A stretch of DNA of 64,000 nucleotides from Apoderus coryli (Eukaryota > Arthropoda > Insecta > Coleoptera > Attelabidae): assembly GCA_911728435.2 (NCBI GenBank), contig OU452198.1, forward strand, positions 21,858,001 to 21,922,000, given 5' to 3'. Positions 55,564-62,788 of the stretch are shown here, piece after piece. Both the position numbers and the translations under genes were made by a program. The notes below the pieces were generated by a model. The model had not been told where the DNA came from. It did not search any database and saw only the letters and a list, made by a program, of their open reading frames with translations. Each line of letters begins with the position of its first letter. Positions within the stretch are counted from its first letter, which is position 1.

Positions 55564-56328
55564 CTAATTTTCTTTACGTGATCGTTGTGGTGGCGACTGC
55601 TGCGATATCAATGATGATTGATGATCACCCTTCTTAATTTTTTTAAACTCTTGTGTAATTTCATTGTCAATATCTATGTCTCTTTTTCGTTTTCGAAGAG
55701 GAAGTTGTTGTTTTTGTTGTGGTGGTTGTGATAATATATCATCAATATTTGTGTTATCATCTTCATCATAATTCAAACTTGGTTTTCTAGTTTTTAATGC
55801 TGCTGCTGCTGCTTTTCCCCTCTGTCGTCTTCGTCGTTTTAATGATGCTGTTGTTGTTAAATTTAAAATGTCATTGATGCAATTTTGAAGGTTTTTCTTT
55901 AAGCGTTCCAGTTTTGTTACACATTTTTTTATTATACGTTTGTTTGTAGTGGTACTGCTGCTGCTGCTGCTATTCTGTCTTAACTCCATTCCAAGTTTAA
56001 CTTTAGCTTTCATCACACCTGCAACTGCCAAGGCTGCCAATTTTTCACTGAGAGCAGAGTCTTTTGAGTGATACCTTTTCATTCCTTTTGCACCTAAAAT
56101 TGTATCAGCTACATGTCTTTTAGTTACATCTTTTTCTTTTGAATAAAATATATCATGCTCTTTACAAGCCTTATCTAACTCATTTATACCAGCATCGCCA
56201 CGATTTAAACGTTCTTTTAAACGAGTTCCAGGACCACAATACTGGTACCCTCCAGGCAAATGCATTTCGAAGGGTAATTTGTTAATTACAGTATTTAACA
56301 TTCCACTACCACTTTTGTAAACCTTCAT
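55564..56328 (-). CDS. Phospholipase A2-domain protein (parvovirus VP1 type)
   Basis: 254 codons from the ATG at 56328 (MKVYKSGSGMLNTVINKLPF); the frame is open another 36 codons upstream without family features. Residues 25-67 carry the PLA2 signature: Ca-binding loop YQYCGPGT (30-35) and the catalytic His-Asp of KACKEHDIFYS (58-59). An Ala-rich helix with a second family block (VADTILGAKGMKRY) follows. The C-terminal half is Lys/Arg-rich with nuclear-localisation-like runs (LKRRRRQRG, RKRKRD) and disordered Ser/Gln tracts. In parvoviruses this fold opens endosomes during entry; here it is probably a virion protein of the Polinton. Gene intact, divergent to the ATPase. Confidence 0.85.
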   Translation of the reverse strand: MKVYKSGSGMLNTVINKLPFEMHLPGGYQYCGPGTRLKERLNRGDAGINELDKACKEHDIFYSKEKDVTKRHVADTILGAKGMKRYHSKDSALSEKLAALAVAGVMKAKVKLGMELRQNSSSSSSTTTNKRIIKKCVTKLERLKKNLQNCINDILNLTTTASLKRRRRQRGKAAAAALKTRKPSLNYDEDDNTNIDDILSQPPQQKQQLPLRKRKRDIDIDNEITQEFKKIKKGDHQSSLISQQSPPQRSRKEN

Positions 56329-56450
56329 ATTGTACACACATACAGATTTTGTCAAAAAGTATAATAAAGTAATCAAAACTTTGTGTTTTATAACATTAAC
56401 TTCTTGTGCGGTGTGGTGTAAAAAGTGTGCGCGCACACACCTTTGTTGCT
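56329..56450. promoter_or_regulatory. Bidirectional spacer between PLA2 and ATPase genes
   Basis: 122 bp separate the two ATGs. It contains the perfect palindrome GTGTGCGCGCACAC at 56425-56438 just before the ATPase ATG. No clear TATA box was identified on either strand. Confidence 0.5.
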
Positions 56451-57140
56451 ATGAAGTTTGTTAAACAAAAAACAACATTTAAGTTGGAAAGTAATGTTTA
56501 TAATGATAATGAACAACAACATAAACGACATGGTGTCCTCTTTCCATCCACACTAAGATGTATACTAGTTGGTCCGTCCAATTGTGGTAAAACAAATGTA
56601 ATGCTTAATCTGATTGAACATGAGAATGGACTAAAATTTGAGAATGTTTATGTTTATGCAAAATCGCTATATCAACCGAAATATGTGTATTTGGAAAAGT
56701 TATTGAAACCCATACCTGGTGTTGGTTTCTATTCGTTTAGTGCTAGTGATAATATTCTTCCACCTTGTGAGGTAAAACCGAATTCAATTTTCATATTTGA
56801 TGATGTAGCTTGTGATAATCAAGATGTAATACGTAACTATTTTAGTATGGGTCGTCACAATAAAATAGACTCTTTCTATTTATGTCAATCGTATGGTAAA
56901 ATTCCCAAACATTTATTAAGAGATAATGCAAATTGTTTGATTCTCTTCAAGCAAGATGAATTGAATTTGAAACATGTGTACAACGATCATATTGGTACAG
57001 ATATGGCATTTGATGTTTTTAAGAATGTTTGTGCAACATGTTGGCAAGATAACTATCGGTTCCTATCAATATTTAAGGATAACACAATGGAAGATGGTAG
57101 ATATAGGAAAGGATTTGATAATTATATTTATTTACAATAG
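56451..57140 (+). CDS. Polinton genome-packaging ATPase (FtsK/HerA, A32-like)
   Basis: 229 codons from MKFVKQKTTFKLE; the frame extends 15 codons upstream but without an ATG. Walker A GPSNCGKTN (residues 41-49), Walker B SIFIFDDVA (112-120), followed by YFSMGRHNKIDSFYLCQSYG with sensor-type residues and RDNANCLILFKQDELN. It would pump DNA into the capsid. Intact, and the first gene of the plus-strand right-hand block. Confidence 0.9.
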   Translation: MKFVKQKTTFKLESNVYNDNEQQHKRHGVLFPSTLRCILVGPSNCGKTNVMLNLIEHENGLKFENVYVYAKSLYQPKYVYLEKLLKPIPGVGFYSFSASDNILPPCEVKPNSIFIFDDVACDNQDVIRNYFSMGRHNKIDSFYLCQSYGKIPKHLLRDNANCLILFKQDELNLKHVYNDHIGTDMAFDVFKNVCATCWQDNYRFLSIFKDNTMEDGRYRKGFDNYIYLQ

Positions 57141-57169
57141 TCATATAAATACCAACAACAGCTCTGTCA

Positions 57170-57440
57170 CCTGCTCACAACAGCTTTATCAACCGCTTTG
57201 AACAGCTTTTCAACCGCTTTCAACTGGTCCGAACAGCTTTATCAACTGGTCTGAACAGCTTTATCAACTGGTCTCAACAGCTTTTCAACTGGTCTGAACA
57301 GCTTTTCAACCGCTTTGAACAGCTTTTCAACCGCTTTGAACAGCTTTTCAACTGCTTTCAACAGCTTTTCAACTGCTTTCAACTGGTCCGAACAGCTTTC
57401 AACTGGTCTGAACAGCTTTTCAACTGCTTTGAACTCCAGA
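57170..57440. repeat. 21-bp tandem minisatellite
   Basis: About twelve units of the type GAACAGCTTTTCAACCGCTTT with variants (CAACTGGTCTGAACAG). The period equals seven codons; the minus strand is open here and would encode KAVEKLF heptads. It lies between the ATPase stop and the next ATG. It is probably non-coding, but see findings. Confidence 0.85.
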
Positions 57441-57448
57441 CAGAGAAC

Positions 57449-57736
57449 ATGATACGACAACAACAACATCAGCAATTAAATGAAAAAGATTTAAAAAAAA
57501 GGTTGATTGAAAAACGGAAAATTGTTAAAAATAAATTAAATTTATTAAAGTACGGTGAAATGACTCAAGAAAGGATGTTGAATCCTATCACAAAACATTT
57601 ACGAAATATTGAATCAAAACTTAATTTTAACCAACAACTACAGGATCAGGAGCCGCAGCAGCAGCACGATGACAATGATCAATTGAAACAAGATTCTGAT
57701 GACACGACCGCCGCCACCACAACCAAAATTATTTGA
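57449..57736 (+). CDS. Coiled-coil ORF, probable N-terminal part of the DUF8207-like protein
   Basis: 95 codons. Basic helical start LKKRLIEKRKIVKNKLNLLK, then MTQERMLNPITKHLRNIESK, then a Gln/Asp-rich tail. Homologous Polinton proteins, as I know them, have such a helix in front of the DUF8207-like region in one chain. Here the two are in different frames (+1) with a 38-bp overlap. It may be a frameshift mutation, programmed shift or two proteins. Confidence 0.5.
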   Translation: MIRQQQHQQLNEKDLKKRLIEKRKIVKNKLNLLKYGEMTQERMLNPITKHLRNIESKLNFNQQLQDQEPQQQHDDNDQLKQDSDDTTAATTTKII

Positions 57737-58640
57737 TGAGGCAATAGGGCCAGTACTTAGAAAAAATCTATTTAAACGAAATCGAGCTGCTACTGTACAC
57801 TCTTCAACAGCTTATGAGAATGAAACACCTAGAATTCCACGGAATTTATCACATGCCCTTTCATCTCCAACACCATTAAAATCTCTATATGGTGACGACT
57901 ATGATGATGTATTTATTAAAAATGAGGGGGAGGAGGAGGAGGACGAAGAGGCAGCAGCAGAAATCAGTGCAGAAAAACGTAGTATTTTAGAAAATGCAGC
58001 TGCTGCTGTTGAAGCTGCCGACGAAGAATTAAGTAGCAGCCAACGTCTAGTGGACATTGCTGAGAAATCCTATTTGGATTATTTAGATCAGTATGATCCG
58101 TTACCTAGAAAATATATAAATGAAATATATCACGATGTTGATAATCGTACAAAAACATTTGACACAAAATATGGTATTCGTTTGGATAGAACTACAGAAA
58201 AATTAATGATTGGTAATTCAAAAGTGAACATTGATGGTGCTGATATCATTGTTAAAAATAAACGATATAAAGGTAGTCCAGGACTGTATGAATTACTATT
58301 TTTAAGATCTCCTAAAAATTATAAAAAAGACGATCAAATCAACTATCAGCGAATTGTACGTGACACGAATGCAGATTTGCGGTATCATCAAGCCAATCAA
58401 CAAGTATCGGGTAGTAAATTGAAAAAATATAAAAAAATTATAGCACCAATTAGAAAAGGTAGTGGTTTATATAAAGAGGTTACCAACAACAAAATAGACT
58501 ATATTCACTGGGATAATCCCAATGAGTTAGTTGATCGATTGCGTTTGTTGTTATCTTCACAAGCAGCAGGACATACTGGTCATTTGAATGAAATTAATTC
58601 AATTGTTGAAGAGTTGCGTGAAGCTAAATTAATTGTTTAA
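57699..58640 (+). CDS. DUF8207-like Polinton-associated protein
   Basis: 313 codons, open. N-terminal Pro/acidic region (poly-Glu at 57925-57960), an Ala-rich helix (ENAAAAVEAADEELSSSQ), then the conserved part: YLDYLDQYDPLPRKYI, YGIRLDRTTEKLMIGNS, GSPGLYELLFLRSP, and the C-terminal signature IHWDNPNELVDRLRLLLSSQ with GHTGHLNEINSIVEELREA. This region is common beside Polinton polymerases and in many invertebrate uncharacterised proteins. The function is unknown to me. The start at 57699 may be internal to a longer gene. Confidence 0.7.
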   Translation: MTRPPPPQPKLFDEAIGPVLRKNLFKRNRAATVHSSTAYENETPRIPRNLSHALSSPTPLKSLYGDDYDDVFIKNEGEEEEDEEAAAEISAEKRSILENAAAAVEAADEELSSSQRLVDIAEKSYLDYLDQYDPLPRKYINEIYHDVDNRTKTFDTKYGIRLDRTTEKLMIGNSKVNIDGADIIVKNKRYKGSPGLYELLFLRSPKNYKKDDQINYQRIVRDTNADLRYHQANQQVSGSKLKKYKKIIAPIRKGSGLYKEVTNNKIDYIHWDNPNELVDRLRLLLSSQAAGHTGHLNEINSIVEELREAKLIV

Positions 58641-58657
58641 CAACACACACACACAGA

Positions 58658-58819
58658 ATGCCGATTCCAACAAAATATAATTATAAGTGTCTAAAGTGTA
58701 ATGGAGAAACGAACATTGAAAACTATTTTTGTCGTCCGTGTGCTTTTGAAAAATTTTCAAATAACACCCAAAAGCATTCTTGGAATTCATATCGCAGAAG
58801 AAATAACCTTCAACAGTAG
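58658..58819 (+). CDS. 53-residue zinc-ribbon-like protein
   Basis: It starts MPIPTKYNYKCLKCNGETN and has two CxxC pairs 15 residues apart (CLKC and CRPC), then a basic tail (SYRRRNN). The spacing suggests a zinc ribbon binding nucleic acid or a partner protein. It lies 17 bp after the DUF8207-like stop, so it is probably co-expressed. No family name is known to me. Confidence 0.6.
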   Translation: MPIPTKYNYKCLKCNGETNIENYFCRPCAFEKFSNNTQKHSWNSYRRRNNLQQ

Positions 58820-58892
58820 TATATAGTGTTTTAAATTTTGTGAAAGAGTATCAGTAATCAAAAGAGTTCTCTAGCAGCAACATATCTACAAA

Positions 58893-59437
58893 ATGTATAT
58901 TATAGATTTACAAGGTTTTCAATATGGTAATTCAAATTTTTTATGTAGAGAAATTAGTATTTTAAATTCTGTCAATGGTAAATATGTGCATACATTTGTG
59001 AAATTACCATTTAGTTCAAAGAACTTGAAATTTAAAATTGAAAAACATATGGGGAGTGGTTGACAAATAATGTTCATGGATTGGAATGGATGACTACGAC
59101 AGCATCTGAAAATAACAACATAGAGTATGAAGACATTACAAACTTCATTAAACAGTTTATAGACTCGGAGGAGGACTGTTCTACGACGATGACGACGACG
59201 ACGTGTTGTGTTAAAGGTATACAGAAAATGGAGTGGTTAAAAAAGTTGGCTTTAAACTATACAATTCAAAATTTGGATGAAGATGAGTGTAGTTTTTCAC
59301 TAAATTACATGAAAAATATTTTTAAATCATATCATTGTCAAAAACATGTAAATAATAACTTAAACTGCACATTAGAAAATGTTTTCAACATTTATTGGTA
59401 TTTACATATGAAAGGATTGAATAAAGAATATTTGTAA
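58893..59437 (+). pseudogene. Polinton accessory protein of unknown function (one frame break)
   Basis: It starts MYIIDLQGFQYGNSNFLCRE and reads to a stop at 59063. From about 59050 the -1 frame continues WLTNNVHGLEWMTTTASENN, with VKGIQKMEWLKKLALNY and SYHCQKHVNNNLNCTLENVF. The order (IIDxQGF, HFVK-like strand, WLTxxxHGLxW, VKGxxKxxWL, CxxH) matches a family of short proteins I associate with insect Polintons and related viruses. No slippery heptamer was found at the break, so a mutation or assembly indel is likeliest. Confidence 0.6.
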
Positions 59438-59510
59438 ATTAGTCCATCAAGTTTTTTTTTTTTTTCAAATTTTATCTAAAAAAGTGGGGATTTTTTATGA
59501 TATTCATATA

Positions 59511-59543
59511 TATATAAAGCAGGAGACAACAATTGAATCAGTT
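59511..59543 (+). promoter_or_regulatory. TATA/Inr promoter for the secreted-protein gene
   Basis: TATATAAA at 59511-59518 and TCAGTT at 59538-59543, spaced for a start at A 59540. The ATG follows 21 nt later. Confidence 0.65.
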
Positions 59544-59560
59544 CATGTTCAACAATCAAA

Positions 59561-60178
59561 ATGTTTAAACTATTTGTCCTTTTTGCTTTTTTTGTATTAA
59601 AGTGCATCACATGCAGTGATATTATTATATATCCTGTGGAAATTGGAACATTTCTTCTGTTAGAACGTCATCCTGATACACTTATTTTAAATGAATATCC
59701 TGCTTTTTATACGACAAACACCATTCCATTGAATTCTGTTGTTTTGTGTGAAAATAATGGTGATATCGACATAGCCAATGGACATCCTTACAGTTGTGGT
59801 TACAGCATTGGATCATACAATAATATATATCCAATCGTTCCATTTCAAAGTCAGTTGATGTGTGGACACAACAACATTACCCAATTTACAAACATCACAG
59901 TCAGCTATAGAAGTTTTTGGTGGACTTCCGACTGAAGAATTTTTACAAGCAATTACACATTCTTCAACACTACAGTCAACTACGTGAAATTTGCTATGTA
60001 TACCTCTAATGCTGAACAACGAAAAGGACATTCTATATATTATACGTGTTCAAAATGTATGAGAGTGTCACTAAGTCAAAAATTCAACAACACCTTGGGA
60101 CTATTACCACGCAACTTGAAAATGCAGTATTGTTTTTATTGTAACTTAGTAACTCTTTGGTTTCTAAATGAAGAATAA
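59561..60178 (+). pseudogene. Secreted protein of unknown function with an in-frame TGA
   Basis: It starts with a clear signal peptide (MFKLFVLFAFFVLKCITC), then a Cys-containing ectodomain with N-glycosylation sites (HNNITQ, TNITVS). A TGA at 59933 interrupts the frame, which continues in phase to 60178 with further N-x-T sites (SNYTFFNTT), a CSKC pair and a CFYC pair. Total 205 codons if the stop is ignored. No transmembrane anchor. The last gene before the right TIR, with its own promoter. It could be an attachment or host-interaction protein (inference only). Confidence 0.5.
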
Positions 60179-60808
60179 TAATAATTGTAATAATTTGTTT
60201 TGTCTTAATAAATTCTATTACTTTTCTTAATGGTGTGTTTTATTTTATACACAAGTTGTTAGGCGAGGGCGAGGCTAGGCCAGGCTAGGCTAGGCTAAAC
60301 TCTCTCTCTAATATTTAATTTTCTACAATATTTACGTGCGCCTATGTGTTTTCATACACATGTTGTGTGTGGTGGTGTGTAAGGCCAAAGCTAATCTTTA
60401 CAAATTTCGATGTGTTCACATTGTCCCTGTATATAAATTTAAAATACACCTTCATTCATGTGTGTGTTATCACCACACCGAGGCCAAAGAGGTCAAATAA
60501 ATATTAGATTATCTCGCGTGTGCATACAAAATAACCATAACAATTTTTTTTTTTTTTGCCATTATATACATACTACACACAACTTATGGACACCTAATAC
60601 TCAATCTCTCTCTTACAACCACATACGAGTGCCTTTTTGACACTTTGTACACGTCACAGTCACGTGAACATGTACTATGCCATTCTGCAGTCCTCCCCAA
60701 CAGCTCTCTTTTTCTATATATGGTTTCGTACGTTCAAGCTTCCTGGGGCCTAAGCCAACCACGCCTGAGCAAGACTGCCACCGGCTTTTAAAGAATATTT
60801 ATCACGAA

Positions 60809-60866
60809 TCGCCTATGCTGTAGTCGTTTAACTCATACACCAAGAGCCCGGGTTCGACTCCCGGTT
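60809..60866 (+). ncRNA. tRNA-like unit 2 in right TIR
   Basis: Counterpart of 27521-27592 with a 9-nt deletion between the A-box part and the central part. B box GGTTCGACTCC and CCGGG/CCCGG stem are kept. Confidence 0.45.
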
Positions 60867-60937
60867 TAAAATATATCTTTTAATATTCCAAAAAGAGACC
60901 CACATATTTATACGGCTTTTAAAGAATATTTCTCACG

Positions 60938-61009
60938 AAGCGTCTATGCTGTAGTGGTTTAGGCGTTTAACTCATACACCAAGAACCCAGGTTCGACTCC
61001 CTGGTATAA
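60938..61009 (+). ncRNA. tRNA-like unit 1 in right TIR
   Basis: Counterpart of 27383-27452; A-box-like and B-box sequences are unchanged. Reads outward, toward the element end. Confidence 0.5.
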
Positions 61010-61106
61010 AACAATCTTTTTTGATATTCAAAATAAATAAATAAATCGACCGCTGCCGAAACTGGTGGGAGTGGAGGGGGGTCTCTCAGGTGTCGCCATA
61101 CCTACT

Positions 61107-61112
61107 ATCAGT
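61107..61112. repeat. Right target-site duplication of the Polinton
   Basis: ATCAGT, identical to 27277-27282. Confidence 0.95.
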
Positions 61113-61613
61113 GCCAAGATCATGGGCAGTGGGGCATTCGGACAATGGATGGATGACGGGTGAAACGCTTTTTGAATTCGTTGTAAATGTTTTCTACCCA
61201 TGGCTGCTGGAAAAGAAATTTCATTTCCAGTTGTAGTATTTCTTGATGGTCATGTCTCCCACTTAACCATGGTTCTTAGTGAATTCTGCAAGGACAAAAA
61301 TATATAACTCGTTGCACTCTATCCGAACGCGACTGAGCCAATGGATGTCTCTGTTTTTCACCCCCTGAAAAACCCTTGGAAAAAAGCTGTCTGGAGGATT
61401 AAAAATTGCGGCGTAGCATTGAAAAGGGATAACTTTTGTCCCATTTTAGATGAAGTAATAAAAAACACAGTCTCAAAACAAATAATCTCAAATGGATTTA
61501 GAGCTTGTGGATTATGCCCTTTCGATCCTAATTTGATAGATTACACAAAACTGGGAGCTAAAAGTTCATCGCAACCCCTCGAAACTCCTTCAATTAACAT
61601 TCAAGAATCCTAA
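61113..61613 (+). pseudogene. pogo-like (DDE_1) transposase gene, 3' half
   Basis: Counting the duplicated ATCAGT once, the frame from 27276 continues through WAVGHSDNGWMTGETLFEFV. After frame changes it goes on with VVVFLDGHVSHLTMVLSEFC (second catalytic Asp region), LYPNATEPMDVSVFHPLKNP (third acidic residue in TEPMD-like context) and NGFRACGLCPFDPNLIDYTK. This is the order of pogo/jerky-type transposases. Stops near 61245 and a frame change near 61300 mark decay. Confidence 0.75.
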
Positions 61614-62788
61614 TATTTTAATTTTAATCATAAAAAAGGCCCAGAACCAGTGCTTTGCATCTCCAACCCCACCAGGGGCGGTGCAATTAATTTCTAAATC
61701 AATCGGTTAGACAGAGGTGGGCGAGGGGTTATAAAATAGAGCTATTGTGATCCAAATTCGGATTCTGGAGTCTCGTGAGTACTTTAAAATATTTTACTAC
61801 TTTAGATTTCGAATGGCACCCCCCGGGGGTGCTTCCACCTTCCATTTTTTTAAAGCAAAATTAAATTTTGCACGTACAGTGTGTCCAGATTTCGTTGTAA
61901 TTGCAGGATAGCTCCGTTATTGGGAAAGTTAGCGGGATGCGGTTTTCGCGACACATTGCTACTTTTTCGTGAAACTCATGATGCCCTAATCATATTTTGG
62001 GTAATACAGGTAGTTTTCGATATACAGGGTCGATGTAAAAAAAAACACTTTTCGATAGGGGTCTCTCGTATCTCGGAAACTATAACAGATATTGGAAATA
62101 TATAAATGGCGTTTCATAGATGTGGAGTCCATAGTCGTACATTTATTTTTTAATTTGGTCTCAGTTTCAAATTTAAACCAAGTGTTTTTTTTTAAATGGA
62201 ACCAACCTGATTTTTTTAACCATTTAAATTTCATATATTATTATACTTAATATAATTTGTCATAGTATATTATATAACACTTAATAGTTGTATATCTAGA
62301 AATATGAAATATCGAGAGCGTCATAGTAAAATTTAGTGTAACGAAGTTAGTTTTTAAAATAATATAAATCTATATAGGTTAAAAATTTTCTTTTATCATG
62401 TAGAATTATAGGTTTACACATTGTCTGTTTGTTTTTTTTTTTTGTTTATTAAGGCATCAAAACGGAAATTTTACTTTAATCTACTTAGAAGTTTGGTATT
62501 TTAAAGACTAATAATAATAACATAATCGCGTAAGTTAACAGCACACCAAAATTATAGGGTGTCCTAAAATAACAATAAATTTTTCAATAACGCTCTCGAT
62601 CTTTGATATTTCTAAAAATAAAACTTTGTAAAAAGATGTACTAGTTTTATCATAATACTATCTTAAACTTACTAAGTACTTATGTAAATGAAATATTAAT
62701 TTTTATCATTAATGTGTGGTGTTGATATATACATAGTTAAATGCATTAAGCTATGAAATATGCTAATGTGCTTTTTTGTTATTTTAGG
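61614..62788. other. Repeat-rich spacer
   Basis: No gene is recognised. It contains a block with TATACAGGGTCGATGTAAAA and CACTTTTCGATAGGGGTCTC typical of dispersed insect repeats, followed by AT-rich DNA with a short T10 run near 62430. Confidence 0.4.

Larger units (their letters stand above)
27283..61106. mobile_element. Polinton/Maverick (adintovirus-like) integrated element
   Basis: Bounded by 6-bp ATCAGT duplications, AG...CT termini and inverted repeats of about 0.86 kb. The span is 33,824 bp; removing the later 17,041-bp insertion (with its duplicated bases) leaves about 16.8 kb, a normal Polinton size. It carries the full Polinton core set: protein-primed PolB, integrase, major and minor capsid proteins, protease and packaging ATPase. 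Additional genes are a pX/pVI-like core protein, a parvovirus-type PLA2 protein, a DUF8207-like protein and small Cys-rich proteins. Most of the left half is on the minus strand; ATPase and accessory genes are on the plus strand at the right end. Such elements can move as transposons and probably as virions. Several genes are broken, so this copy is probably defective. Confidence 0.95.
60236..61106. repeat. Polinton right terminal inverted repeat (871 bp)
   Basis: Reverse complement of 27283-28141 with small differences: about 15 bp extra near CAACCACGCCTGAGCAAG, a 9-bp deletion in one tRNA-like unit, and slightly longer A and CCTCGCC runs. It ends CCTACT next to ATCAGT. Confidence 0.95.

Noticed and set aside
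55564..56328. Endogenous parvovirus insertion
   Set aside because: Only the PLA2 domain is parvovirus-like. No NS1 helicase or parvoviral capsid is present, and the gene sits within the Polinton late cluster.
56406..56450. ATPase start at 56406
   Set aside because: The codon there is GTG and the 15 extra residues are not like the family; the ATG at 56451 fits better.
57170..57440. CRISPR-like array
   Set aside because: The units are directly contiguous 21-bp repeats without unique spacers, and the context is eukaryotic. It is a minisatellite.
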